This document shows positions 40,414 through 49,494 of a stretch of 64,000 nucleotides of DNA, piece by piece; position 1 is the stretch's first letter; each line of letters starts with the position of its first letter. The position numbers and the translations under genes are program-made. The stretch is from Pseudidiomarina marina (GTDB lineage: Bacteria; Pseudomonadota; Gammaproteobacteria; Enterobacterales; Alteromonadaceae). The stretch is taken from assembly GCF_003987045.1 (NCBI RefSeq), contig NZ_PIPZ01000002.1, positions 186,001 to 250,000 on the forward strand, written 5' to 3'. The notes under the pieces are model-generated. The model was not told where the DNA came from. It was given only the letters and a program-made list of their open reading frames with translations, and searched no databases.

Positions 40414-40462
40414 GTGTTCGTTATTCGTTATTCGTTATTCGTTGCTCGTTATTCGTTGTGCG
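40414..40462. repeat. Family-A heptad array, single-armed (copy 3)
   Basis: Seven tandem heptads of the TTATTCG type (variants TTGCTCG, TTGTGCG) between the convergent mshQ and mshA. No facing complementary arm is present, so it looks like half of the inverted-repeat element seen at 2.4 and 22.8 kb. Confidence 0.8.
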
Positions 40463-40520
40463 TGCGCTCCGCTGTTCGTCCGTTCGCTTCGCTCACTGTT
40501 CGGTTAAATCACAGACAATA

Positions 40521-40542
40521 AAAAAGCGCCCGAAGGCGCTTT
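40521..40542 (-). terminator. Rho-independent terminator of mshA
   Basis: AAAGCGCC / GGCGCTTT stem with a CGAA loop (TTCG on the transcribed strand), followed on the minus strand by a run of T. It lies 19 bases past the mshA stop. Confidence 0.85.
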
Positions 40543-40560
40543 AAAATGAAAGATCTCTAA

Positions 40561-41085
40561 TTAACAGCCTGTTGTTTCAATTGTAATTGTTGGACGTGAA
40601 CCAGCTGAAGTAACATCTGTATATTCTACATAGCACTCAGTGATAGTTGTATGATCAGCAACATCTAACGTTGCCGATGGCGTTGTACCTGCTGGAGCAA
40701 AGCGCACAACATTTGCTGTATTACCGATATCTGCACTATCAGTATAGGCGATATCCCAGTCTGTTACAGTGATATTTAATGCCGCGGTAATGCCTGCTGC
40801 AGTTGCTGCAGGGTATCCGTAGACTACATCAATACCATCTACAGAAACATAATCGGCTGTTGGAGTCGCTCCATCATCAGCATCACCTTCAACGCCTTGA
40901 ATTGCAGCTTTTCCATACACTAGATCAGCCGCACCATTCATAGAACCCTTCAATCCATTGAGCGTTGACTCGCGAGCGTCAGTTGAGAAGTTAAAGAATT
41001 GCGGAGCGGCAGTGACGGCGAGGATGCCGAGTACCACGATGACGATGATCAGTTCGATCAATGTAAAACCTTTTTGTGTTTTCAT
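40561..41085 (-). CDS. mshA: MSHA major pilin MshA
   Basis: Type IVa-like prepilin, 174 aa from the ATG at 41085; the longer frame to 41214 has no pilin character. The short leader MKTQKG is cleaved before FTLIELIIVIVVLGILAVTA, with Glu5. The body contains the MshA-like NFSTDARESTLNGLKGSMNG and a C-terminal Cys pair (ECYV ... TTGC) that would form the pilin disulfide loop. The shortest leader among the pilins here and its own strong terminator suggest the major subunit. It is last of the leftward mshI-mshA run. Confidence 0.85.
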   Translation of the reverse strand: MKTQKGFTLIELIIVIVVLGILAVTAAPQFFNFSTDARESTLNGLKGSMNGAADLVYGKAAIQGVEGDADDGATPTADYVSVDGIDVVYGYPAATAAGITAALNITVTDWDIAYTDSADIGNTANVVRFAPAGTTPSATLDVADHTTITECYVEYTDVTSAGSRPTITIETTGC

Positions 41086-41131
41086 AGCGCTTTCCCTTTT
41101 AATAAGTAAGGAGTATTCCCCAAAGTATAAA

Positions 41132-41743
41132 CTAATTATTACTAAAAATACTGACCCCACCGGTACGTGGGTTATATACAAACACGTTACCGACAGAGAG
41201 ATAGTCGGTGCCACTTGGCGCTGAAGCCAAGTTTTTAATGGTATTTGCTAAATAATACACGCAAATATCATTGGTTCCGTTATTTTCGCGGGTCACGTAA
41301 TAACGGTTTTCACCCAGCAGGGTAAAACTGGTGGTAGCGGTTGGCGCACCTTGTAAAATGGCTTGCATCATGGTGCGGCAATCTTCACTGGTAATGTTTA
41401 AATCGTGGGCATTAAGATTGTTGTCGCCACTGACTGGGTAGCCGGTGCTTCCATCCACGTTAACGCTAATGCCATCCATGACAACAACGGCGCCTGCGCC
41501 ATCCGCGTTACCTTGTGGACGACCGCGTAGTTCCCATTCAGCACGCACAAGGCCGACCGCGCTGGCAAAGCCTCCGGCAACACCTTCTACGGCCGCATCT
41601 TCGGCATCAGCTGTCACACTGGTAAAGCGTGGCAGTGCCGAGGCTGCCAACAAGCCCAGAATAACAACAACAATAATCAGCTCAATCAGGGTAAAACCCG
41701 ACTGGTTCGCTGTTGAAGTAAGTTTCGTCTGCACTGCTTGCAT
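41132..41743 (-). CDS. mshB: MSHA pilin MshB
   Basis: Prepilin, 203 aa, with a 16-residue leader ending QSG/FTLIELIIVVVILGLLAASA. The following ALPRFTSVTADAEDAAVEGV and GGFASAVGLVRAEWELRG are MshB-like. It lies between mshG and mshA, the canonical mshB place. A Cys pair (EDCR, DICV) may form a disulfide. mshF, normally next to mshG, is not present in the 87-base gap. Confidence 0.82.
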   Translation of the reverse strand: MQAVQTKLTSTANQSGFTLIELIIVVVILGLLAASALPRFTSVTADAEDAAVEGVAGGFASAVGLVRAEWELRGRPQGNADGAGAVVVMDGISVNVDGSTGYPVSGDNNLNAHDLNITSEDCRTMMQAILQGAPTATTSFTLLGENRYYVTRENNGTNDICVYYLANTIKNLASAPSGTDYLSVGNVFVYNPRTGGVSIFSNN

Positions 41744-41830
41744 CCCTTATTCCCCGTAGGTTTATTATGATTTTTATAACAAAACCATGCAAATATTAAT
41801 GGTTATCCACAATTGTTAAATTACGGTTAA

Positions 41831-43054
41831 TTATCGACCCCGATACGCATCCATCATTTCCCACATTGGTAAGAATACACCCAATGCCATAATGGTGATG
41901 ATTACCGCCACAAATACTAATAAAATCGGCTCGATGCGCGCGGTCAAACTCTTGAGATCATAATCGACTTCGCGTTCGTAATATCCAGCCACTTCAAATA
42001 ACATTTCATCGACTCGACCTGTTTCTTCGCCAACGGCTATCATTTGCAATACTAAGGGCGTAAATAGCTCACTATTGCGGGCAGTTCGCGTTAAGCTCTC
42101 ACCGCGCTCAATATTACGTCGCATGTCGTTAATGCGCCCACTCATCCAGCTATTATCCACTGCTTCAGCGACTAAACCTAAGCCTTGCGTTAATGGCACT
42201 CCCGCTTGCAACATCACCGCAAACGTGCGCGCAAACCGAGCTAGCAATGAACGCATGACAATATCACCAACCACTGGCATACGCGTTTTGAATCGATCCC
42301 ACACCATTCTTCCAGGTACGGTTTTAACGTAGTTGATTGCGCCTGCAATCGCCACTACAACCACTCCGAGCATCAGTGGCCACCAATTTACGAAGAAATT
42401 TGATGTGGCGAGAATAATGCGCGTCGGTAATGGTAAATCCACATTAAAATTCGCAAACATTTGCGCAAACGGCGGTATCACCCAAATGTTTATGATTACG
42501 ACCGCAGCCACTAACGCCAACATAATAAACATGGGGTAGCGCAGCGCTGACTTAATCGCTTTACGCGTTTCTTGTTCTTTTTCTAGGTAGTCTGAAAGCT
42601 GCAAAAATGCGCCTTCTAATTCACCCGTGTTTTCGCCAACGTGCACAATTGCAACCAATAGGCGTGGAAACACACGTGGATGAGAGGCCATTGCAGAAGA
42701 TAGCTGGCGACCGCGCTCTAGCTGCTCCACTAAATCTTTTAATACAGCACCAAATCGTTTGTTACTCGTATTCTCCGCTAATCCCTCCATGGCACGAAGC
42801 AGCGGTATACCTGCTTTGGTTAACGAATACATTTGTCGAGTAAATATGATCAGATCAACATGGCTAATGCGTTGTTGAAACAATCCAGAGGACTTGGCTC
42901 CTACTTTGGCTTCGGTCACTTCAATTTGTATCGCCAACGGGGTGATTCCCCGACGCAATAAGCTATCGGCTGCTGAGCTTTCACTCGCCGCTTCAATAAC
43001 CCCCTGCACTGGCTGGCCACCATTATCGCGGCCACGATACTTATAGTTCGCCAT
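41831..43054 (-). CDS. mshG: MSHA biogenesis inner-membrane platform protein MshG
   Basis: PilC/GspF-family polytopic protein that couples the ATPase to pilus assembly in the inner membrane. The ATG at 43054 has GAGGG 5 bases upstream and gives 407 aa; a GTG two codons earlier is the alternative. Two T2SF domains with the repeated ELSSAMASHPRVFPRL / SLTRTARNSELFTPL pattern and three membrane helices are visible. It overlaps mshE by 14 bases. Confidence 0.93.
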   Translation of the reverse strand: MANYKYRGRDNGGQPVQGVIEAASESSAADSLLRRGITPLAIQIEVTEAKVGAKSSGLFQQRISHVDLIIFTRQMYSLTKAGIPLLRAMEGLAENTSNKRFGAVLKDLVEQLERGRQLSSAMASHPRVFPRLLVAIVHVGENTGELEGAFLQLSDYLEKEQETRKAIKSALRYPMFIMLALVAAVVIINIWVIPPFAQMFANFNVDLPLPTRIILATSNFFVNWWPLMLGVVVVAIAGAINYVKTVPGRMVWDRFKTRMPVVGDIVMRSLLARFARTFAVMLQAGVPLTQGLGLVAEAVDNSWMSGRINDMRRNIERGESLTRTARNSELFTPLVLQMIAVGEETGRVDEMLFEVAGYYEREVDYDLKSLTARIEPILLVFVAVIITIMALGVFLPMWEMMDAYRGR

Positions 43055-44804
43055 CGCCACCCTCTGTGGTTGCCGCCGTTATTCGTAGTTCTTTTTCTTC
43101 GACTGTTTCAGCCAAAAACAACACTTCATCAAGAGAAGTAATACCTGCTCGCGCATACTCCAATGCAACGCTCGCTAATGGTTTAAACCCTTCTGACTGA
43201 CGCGCTGCTTGGGCAAACTCGCGCATATTGCTATCGCGTAACGCATCAATCATCGTTTCGTTCATTTCTAGAAATTCGAATACACCAATTCGACCCTTAT
43301 AGCCCGTATGATTACAGCTACGACAGCCCTTACCACGCACAAAACCACTGCCATTTGTCGGAATACTGGGATCCATGCGGCGTAAGAGTGTCAACTCAGC
43401 AACCTCTGGCGTATCGGCTATCTTGCAATTGTCGCACACGCGACGAATCAAGCGTTGTGCGAGAACACCTCGCAAAGCCGCACCAACTAAATATGGTGCT
43501 GCACCCATATCAATTAATCGCAGCGCACTCGTAATCGAATCGTTGGTGTGCAAAGTGGTCAGTACTAAGTGACCCGTAATCGCACCACGCAGACCAATCT
43601 CAACGGTTTCGTGATCACGCATCTCACCCACCATGATAATGTCGGGGTCTTGGCGCAAAGTGGTACGTAATACGTTCGAGAAACTCAGTCCAATTTTGCT
43701 GTTTACTTGAACCTGAGAAATACGAGGTAAGCGGTATTCGACTGGGTCTTCAACCGTGATAATCTTCTTTTCGGCTTGGTTGAGTTCACTTAGCGCGCCG
43801 TACAATGTTGTGGTTTTACCCGAGCCTGTCGGACCGGTCACAATTAACATGCCATACGGACGATGAATCAATCGACGCACACGCTTGAGGATATGTTCTG
43901 GCATACCCGTCTGCTCGAGCTGCAGCAAGCCTGCAGACTGATCCAGCAAACGCATGACGCACGATTCGCCATACTGTACCGGCATCGTCGATACCCGCAC
44001 ATCAATAGAGTGGTCGCGTATTTTAATATTAAAGCGGCCATCTTGTGGTAATCGCTTCTCGGAAATATCCAAGCCAGCCATCAGCTTCAATCGCAACAAC
44101 AGGGCGTTGGCAATATTGGTTTCAGTGAGCACGTTTTCTTGTAACACACCGTCAACTCGCATCCGAATGCGCAATGCACGATCATCTGGTTCGATGTGAA
44201 TGTCTGAAGCACGCACTTGCACGGCATCAGCAAAAATCGATTGTAAGAGCTTGGCGACCGTTGCTTCGTCGTCATCGTCATCAAGCGACAATGCGCCAAG
44301 ATCAAATTCGGCTCCATCCTGGGTTTCGGTTTGCAGCTCTTTTGCAAACTGAGCAATGTCTTTGGTACGGCGATAAAGGTTATCAAATGCCTCAAGCAAA
44401 TCCGCATCGGGCACTACCGCAAGCTTCATTTCGCGTGGCTGCAGATAATGAGAAATAGCGTCTACGGCAGCAAGATCAGCAGGATCGCTCATACCAACGA
44501 GAGCATTCGTTTCATCAGCTTCAATGACTAAGGCGCGATGACGACGCGCCTGAACTTCGGGAATTAGGTTCACCACTTGCTGTGAAATCTTACGGTCACC
44601 GAGTTCAATCAACGGGATGTTCAACTGACGCGCTAAGAATTCAAGCAAATCATGTTCTTCAATGAACCCAAGATCAATCAATGTCACGCCAAGCTTCCGG
44701 CCATTTTGCTTCTGATCGGCTAACGCTTGCTGCAACTGAGACTCTGTAATCATGCCATCTTGAACGAGTAGATCACCGAGGCGCATTTTTAAACGTGGGC
44801 GCAT
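43041..44804 (-). CDS. mshE: MSHA pilus extension ATPase MshE (c-di-GMP binding)
   Basis: GspE/PilB-family secretion ATPase, 587 aa from the ATG at 44804 (GGAGG 9 bases upstream). The N-terminus holds two 24-residue MshEN motifs, residues 8-31 (RLGDLL...ALADQ) and 37-60 (KLGVTL...FLARQ), separated by 5 residues, as described for the c-di-GMP site of Vibrio MshE. Walker A GPTGSGKT is at 324-331. The zinc tetracysteine (CDNC ... CRSC) follows in the C-terminal third. c-di-GMP should therefore favour pilus extension. Confidence 0.95.
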   Translation of the reverse strand: MRPRLKMRLGDLLVQDGMITESQLQQALADQKQNGRKLGVTLIDLGFIEEHDLLEFLARQLNIPLIELGDRKISQQVVNLIPEVQARRHRALVIEADETNALVGMSDPADLAAVDAISHYLQPREMKLAVVPDADLLEAFDNLYRRTKDIAQFAKELQTETQDGAEFDLGALSLDDDDDEATVAKLLQSIFADAVQVRASDIHIEPDDRALRIRMRVDGVLQENVLTETNIANALLLRLKLMAGLDISEKRLPQDGRFNIKIRDHSIDVRVSTMPVQYGESCVMRLLDQSAGLLQLEQTGMPEHILKRVRRLIHRPYGMLIVTGPTGSGKTTTLYGALSELNQAEKKIITVEDPVEYRLPRISQVQVNSKIGLSFSNVLRTTLRQDPDIIMVGEMRDHETVEIGLRGAITGHLVLTTLHTNDSITSALRLIDMGAAPYLVGAALRGVLAQRLIRRVCDNCKIADTPEVAELTLLRRMDPSIPTNGSGFVRGKGCRSCNHTGYKGRIGVFEFLEMNETMIDALRDSNMREFAQAARQSEGFKPLASVALEYARAGITSLDEVLFLAETVEEKELRITAATTEGGDGEL

Positions 44805-44805
44805 C

Positions 44806-45945
44806 TTAGAATCCCTCCAATACAGCAAGACGTTGTTCGATATACGAGCGAGCGTCCTGACCTAAGTCCGGTTGCTTTATCGCTTGATGATAACTGCGAA
44901 CCGCAGCTTCAATATTATCGCCATCTTCGTAAGCGACAGCTGCGGCAAGCCACCAACGACCTTCATTCGATTGCGTCGCAAGCGCGGTATAGTCAGCGGC
45001 AGCCTCATTAAAATAACCAAGCTGCGTTGCCGATGACGCTCTTAATTGCAATAACTCCGGAGTTTCTGGCGCTTGCATAGGAATAACGGCAAGTACCTGA
45101 TACGCCTGTTCAACTCGACCCACTCGCTCATATATTCGTGCTAACAACAACTGCCATTCGGTTTGCTGAGGCTTTAAATCTAACCCTTGTTGTAACAAGG
45201 TGATTGCTCGGCTCGTTAAACCCCGCCCGTACCAATATGCGGCCAGTTCAGAGCGAACTTTTACATGATCTGGTTTAACCACCAATGCTTTCTCGAGTAA
45301 CTCTTGTCCTCTAGCCTGTTCACCTTTCTGGAACGCTTCACGAGCTTTTGCTAGGTTTGTATCGGCTAATTCTTGCGATGATAATTGCACCCGCTCAACA
45401 CTAAACGACTGAGATGAACTTGATGCTGGCGGCTTCTTCGTTGCTTTTGGGGTCGGCTCAGGTGTTGGAGCTGGTTCGGTTATCACGTTAGTTTCCGCAG
45501 GCTCCGACTCTGTCGTAGGCTGCTTCGGTGATTTTTCCGTCACTTCGGTGTCTTGAGTTTTAGGTAACGTTGCCACATCAACAATGACGTTTGGCTTTTC
45601 GACTTTTGCTGCCGCTTCTTGTGATGAGGTTTCAGATTTTGTCGGCGTCTCTTTTCCCACGGTCTCGGCAGCCAACGCCTCCGATTTAGCAATGGATTGG
45701 CTCAGTTCAACTGGGGTCGTTTCAACCGTTGATGCTGACTCAACTTCCGCTGACGCTTGATTTGAGCTGTACATCCACCACAGATTTAATGCCCCGATTA
45801 TCGCCGCTAAGCTCACGACTAAAATGCCAACAATCCATGCCCAATGAATCGGTTGAGGCGCAACCGCCGCCGGTGTATAAGTGCGTCGGTTATTTTGCTG
45901 CTGACGCTGGTCAAGATCACGTAACATCCGATTGATAACACTCAT
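44806..45945 (-). CDS. mshN: MSHA biogenesis TPR protein MshN
   Basis: MshN-like protein, 379 aa. The N-terminus MSVINRMLRDLDQRQQ is cytoplasmic and typical of the family. One membrane helix lies at about 34-54 (WAWIVGILVVSLAAIIGALN). A long Thr/Glu/Pro-rich linker (about 65-170) and tetratricopeptide repeats (about 185-370) are periplasmic. It probably supports secretin or pilus assembly. It abuts mshE by one base and overlaps mshM. Confidence 0.88.
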   Translation of the reverse strand: MSVINRMLRDLDQRQQQNNRRTYTPAAVAPQPIHWAWIVGILVVSLAAIIGALNLWWMYSSNQASAEVESASTVETTPVELSQSIAKSEALAAETVGKETPTKSETSSQEAAAKVEKPNVIVDVATLPKTQDTEVTEKSPKQPTTESEPAETNVITEPAPTPEPTPKATKKPPASSSSQSFSVERVQLSSQELADTNLAKAREAFQKGEQARGQELLEKALVVKPDHVKVRSELAAYWYGRGLTSRAITLLQQGLDLKPQQTEWQLLLARIYERVGRVEQAYQVLAVIPMQAPETPELLQLRASSATQLGYFNEAAADYTALATQSNEGRWWLAAAVAYEDGDNIEAAVRSYHQAIKQPDLGQDARSYIEQRLAVLEGF

Positions 45946-46856
45946 AGGTTACCTCCAGCAAACCATTGCTGTTGATAACCCCAAAATGCTAGCGCGGCGA
46001 GCGCAGCAGCACCTAATACCCACCAATACCAAGTACGTTTCGGCAACATTGCATCTTCTGTATCGTCGACGGCAGTACGCACATGCTTCGGAGTAACCGG
46101 ATACACACCCTCGCCATAACACAGCAATAGCACCTTATGGCATAAAACATTCGCAAGTCTTGGAATACCGCGACTCGCCTGATGTAGCATACTCACGACG
46201 CGGCCATTAAAGATTGGCGCACCTTTATAACCGGCCACATGTAAACGATGGGAAATATAACGTGCCAACTCGTGTACCGTCATTGCTTGCAAGTGATAGC
46301 TAAACGAGATGCGTTGGCGTAACTGGCGATGCTCTCGTGCCGCTAAACGTTCGTTCAGCTCAGGTTGCCCAAACAAAACGATGTGTAAGAGTTTTCGCGT
46401 CTCAGTTTCCAAATTCGAGATCAGACGCAGCGCTTCAAGTGAGTCGCTCGGCAATGCTTGCGCTTCATCCAATACAATGACAACCGTTTTACCCGCAGCA
46501 TTAATCTCCATGAGCCGTTGTTGAATCGCTTGCGTAACTAACTGCTGACTGCTTGCTGATGAAATATCCACTTGTAGTTCGCGAGCAATTTGTGCACGCA
46601 GTTCATCCGGATTTAAAAACGGATTTGGGATGTATGCCGTCACATATGGTTCGGGTAATTCGTTCAGTAACTTACGACACAATAAGGTTTTACCGGTACC
46701 AACCTCACCAACAACTTTGATGAAACCTTCACCGGTACGCAATGCGGTTAACAATACTTCCAAAGCTGCGCGGTGACCTTCAAGATCACAATAGAAACTG
46801 GTATTCGGCGTCAGCGTGAATGGTAGTTCGGTTAAGCCGTAATGCTTTTGATACAT
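45942..46856 (-). CDS. mshM: MSHA biogenesis ATPase MshM (ExeA-like)
   Basis: AAA ATPase related to ExeA/GspA, 304 aa. It starts MYQKHYGLTELPFTLTPNTS, the ExeA hallmark. Walker A GEVGTGKT is at about residue 51-58, Walker B TVVIVLDEAQALP. One C-terminal membrane helix (about 278-295, WWVLGAAALAALAFWGY) would anchor it; there is no peptidoglycan-binding domain. Confidence 0.9.
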   Translation of the reverse strand: MYQKHYGLTELPFTLTPNTSFYCDLEGHRAALEVLLTALRTGEGFIKVVGEVGTGKTLLCRKLLNELPEPYVTAYIPNPFLNPDELRAQIARELQVDISSASSQQLVTQAIQQRLMEINAAGKTVVIVLDEAQALPSDSLEALRLISNLETETRKLLHIVLFGQPELNERLAAREHRQLRQRISFSYHLQAMTVHELARYISHRLHVAGYKGAPIFNGRVVSMLHQASRGIPRLANVLCHKVLLLCYGEGVYPVTPKHVRTAVDDTEDAMLPKRTWYWWVLGAAALAALAFWGYQQQWFAGGNL

Positions 46857-46863
46857 AGCGGTC

Positions 46864-48513
46864 TCAGTTTCCGTACCATTGCTTTAAAATTTCGCTAGAA
46901 CGGTCAAGTTCGTCCTGCCAAGTATCCACGCCAACCACGGTTGGGCGAATCAATATCACCAGCTCTTTCTTCTGTTCGACGCGGCGCTTATTTTTAAATA
47001 GGTTGCCAACGACCGGAATATCGCCCAACAAAGGTGCTTTCGCTTCAGTATCGGTGTATGAGGTCTGCATTAACCCACCCAAGACGACAATTTCACCATT
47101 GCGTGCTTTTACGATCGTGTCACTCTCACGAATGTTGCTTTGCGCTAATGGAAGAACAAAGGTGTCATTGTTCAGCTTAACCACTTTTTCTTGTTCCGTG
47201 GTTTCAACAACGGAAGGATGCACATGCAAAATCACTTCACCGTCTTCACTAATTTGCGGCGTAATATCGAGAGAGATACCAGAGAAGAACGGCGTTAACT
47301 CAATATTCGGTGTCGACGTGGTGGCTGTACCAGTGACCGTCGTTGTTGAAACGTTGGTAACAAAGTATTCGTCTTCACCGATTTTAATTACGGCTTTTTG
47401 GTTGTTTGCTGCACTCACCCGCGGGTTTGACAGTACCTGGACATTTCCTTGAGTTTGCAACAGGTTTAATGCACCAGTGAACTCACCAACGTTCAAGGTC
47501 ATACCGAATACACCGCCGAGGCTGCTACCAGTAATGCCAGAACCGCTCATGCTAATAGTGCCTACCGAGTTACCAGCTTCAAAAATATCGTTCCAATTAA
47601 TGCCTTGTTGATAATCGTCATTCAGTGCAACTTCGACAATGCGCGCTTCAAGAATGACCTGACGTTGTAGACGACGTTGTGCTGATTCCAGAAATTCTCG
47701 CGCAGCGCGAATTTCACTAGGTAATGCGGTGACCGTAACTAATCCAGCTTGCGGCGCAACAACGACACGACGTCCTTCGCCTGGCCCCACAATGCCCTCA
47801 ATAATAGCTTTCAGGTCGCTCCACCAATCGGTTTCAGAAGAGCTACTAATTGAAGAACCGTTGGTTTGCATGCCGTTCAAGTTTTGCGAGAGCGGATTGT
47901 TGTTATTCACACCCCCCTGGTTACCTAATAAATTGTTATTAGCGTTGCTGCCGTACTGGTTGTTACCGCTATTGTTGCGATCGTTGTCTTTTACTCCGCC
48001 TGAGCTGACACTAGTTTGTGAAAGCCCCATGCGACGCAGCGCTAGATAATCAAGTGCAATGGTCTCGCTACGTAACCCTGCTGGAAATACACGAATCATA
48101 TTGCGCTCTTTGCGCACCTGATAACCATAAATATCGCTAATAACATCGAGCGTTTCGGTTAGTGTTACGTCTTTTAAGTTTACCGTTATGGAACCCGAAA
48201 CTTCGGGGTGAACCACGATGTTATAGGGCGAGTCGGCGGTTAATCCTGCAAAAAACTGAGCAGCAGGAACTTCATTTGCGGCAATAGAAAAACGCGGTTC
48301 AGCAAGAAGTTGTTCGCCCGCCTCACGCAATTGATTATTTTGACCACGCAGGCTTTCGCGCACTGAATCAGGCAGTGGTGGGCGTTCACTCGTTGCGCGC
48401 CCTGCCGAACGCTCTTGCAACGCCTGCTGCGCCTCTGTTGGCTTGCGCTCTGGCTGATGAGCGCAGGCGGCCACCAACAGTAAGGCGATGCTAATCAAGC
48501 CTACTCGAATCAT
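46864..48513 (-). CDS. mshL: MSHA outer-membrane secretin MshL
   Basis: Secretin channel for the MSHA pilus, 549 aa. A lipoprotein signal peptide ends LLVAAC with the lipid Cys17. Secretin N domains occupy about 80-260, interrupted by an Asn-rich linker (about 175-215). The C-terminal secretin domain (about 285-530) includes the gate-type VLSNPRVSAANNQKA and the final signature VKARNGEIVVLGGLMQTSYT. It overlaps mshK by 4 bases. Confidence 0.93.
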   Translation of the reverse strand: MIRVGLISIALLLVAACAHQPERKPTEAQQALQERSAGRATSERPPLPDSVRESLRGQNNQLREAGEQLLAEPRFSIAANEVPAAQFFAGLTADSPYNIVVHPEVSGSITVNLKDVTLTETLDVISDIYGYQVRKERNMIRVFPAGLRSETIALDYLALRRMGLSQTSVSSGGVKDNDRNNSGNNQYGSNANNNLLGNQGGVNNNNPLSQNLNGMQTNGSSISSSSETDWWSDLKAIIEGIVGPGEGRRVVVAPQAGLVTVTALPSEIRAAREFLESAQRRLQRQVILEARIVEVALNDDYQQGINWNDIFEAGNSVGTISMSGSGITGSSLGGVFGMTLNVGEFTGALNLLQTQGNVQVLSNPRVSAANNQKAVIKIGEDEYFVTNVSTTTVTGTATTSTPNIELTPFFSGISLDITPQISEDGEVILHVHPSVVETTEQEKVVKLNNDTFVLPLAQSNIRESDTIVKARNGEIVVLGGLMQTSYTDTEAKAPLLGDIPVVGNLFKNKRRVEQKKELVILIRPTVVGVDTWQDELDRSSEILKQWYGN

Positions 48514-48863
48514 AAACTGCTCCCTGCTGACGGGTAATACGGTGTTGCTGAAAAGCTAAACAGCCGTAAGGTTAAATCTTTACTGTTCCGCGTATCTCGC
48601 AAACTTACTTCACTCATTTGGATAGCTGTCACCTTGTACGGTCCAATTGTCTCACCTACAACTTTCCACTGGCCATCAATCAGTGCTTTTCGTTGTTCAC
48701 CAACCCACCGAATAGACTGCAATTTCAATACTTCTGATGCAGGCGTTGGGCTACCAGCACGTTCAAGAACTCGAGGTGGCGCCGTTGGGTCACGCAGTTC
48801 TTGCAGCGCCGATGCCGGTACACTTATGAGTAGTAATATCAGTAATCCATTAGCTCGCAACAT
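48510..48863 (-). CDS. mshK: MSHA biogenesis protein MshK
   Basis: Small PilP/GspC-like periplasmic protein, 117 aa. The ATG at 48863 has GGAG eight bases upstream; a GTG two codons before it is less likely. A signal peptide (about residues 1-20, ending VPASA) is followed by LRDPTAPP, the usual MshK motif, and a small beta domain (LQSIRWVGEQRKALIDGQWK). Confidence 0.85.
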   Translation of the reverse strand: MLRANGLLILLLISVPASALQELRDPTAPPRVLERAGSPTPASEVLKLQSIRWVGEQRKALIDGQWKVVGETIGPYKVTAIQMSEVSLRDTRNSKDLTLRLFSFSATPYYPSAGSSL

Positions 48864-49494
48864 AATCACGCTCCAAGCTGATGGTATAAATTTCTAACGT
48901 CAATTCCGCTTCAGGGGCTTGGAGTACATTGTAATCCAAGCGCTGCCAGTAGAATGACCACTCCAACTTCTCAAGCTGTTGCAGGTAATTACTTAACGAA
49001 AAATAATTACCCCGAATGACAAGCTGTAAACGATGACGAAAGATACCTGTATCTTGGTTCATTTCATCTTGGTAAATAAGTTCAGCCGGTAAGGCTTGAG
49101 CCGACTGTACTTTGACGTTACTTGCTTGATTCAATAAAGCTCGCAGTAAAGCTCGATTGTCGGCAGCACTCACATAATTGGCTTCTTGATTGAGTTGCTG
49201 ATCGACTTCAAGCAGACTTGCCTGCAATTGCTCTAAGCGCCGTCTTTGAGCAGCTTGTGGGTCACCTGCCAAACGCTGATCTATTTGTTTTATCTCACGC
49301 AATAATTGGTCTACTTGGCTTTGTTGCATTTCTTGCTTGGTCTTTTCTGCCTGAATGACGTCAAGAGCTGGACGGAAACCAAACCAATAACTCAAATAAA
49401 TAATTAAGAACAACGCAGCAATGAACCAAATGCGGCGGCGCTTTGCATCAACTGCTTCGAATTTTTGTTGCCACTGCAGCCATTGCTGTTTCAT
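48850..49494 (-). CDS. mshJ: MSHA biogenesis protein MshJ (PilO-like)
   Basis: PilO-type alignment subcomplex protein, 214 aa. One membrane helix at about 23-41 (RIWFIAALFLIIYLSYWFGF), a coiled coil (about 50-105) and a ferredoxin-like PilO domain (about 115-205). Its ATG overlaps the stop of the upstream gene (ATGA) and its end overlaps mshK by 14 bases. Confidence 0.87.
   Translation of the reverse strand: MKQQWLQWQQKFEAVDAKRRRIWFIAALFLIIYLSYWFGFRPALDVIQAEKTKQEMQQSQVDQLLREIKQIDQRLAGDPQAAQRRRLEQLQASLLEVDQQLNQEANYVSAADNRALLRALLNQASNVKVQSAQALPAELIYQDEMNQDTGIFRHRLQLVIRGNYFSLSNYLQQLEKLEWSFYWQRLDYNVLQAPEAELTLEIYTISLERDYVAS

Noticed and set aside
40414-40462. Heptad arrays as a CRISPR array
   Set aside because: The repeats are 7 bases and directly adjacent, with no unique spacers of 25-40 bases, and no cas genes are present.
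41744-41830. mshF between mshG and mshB
   Set aside because: The gap is only 87 bases and holds no ORF of suitable size; mshF appears to be absent from this locus.
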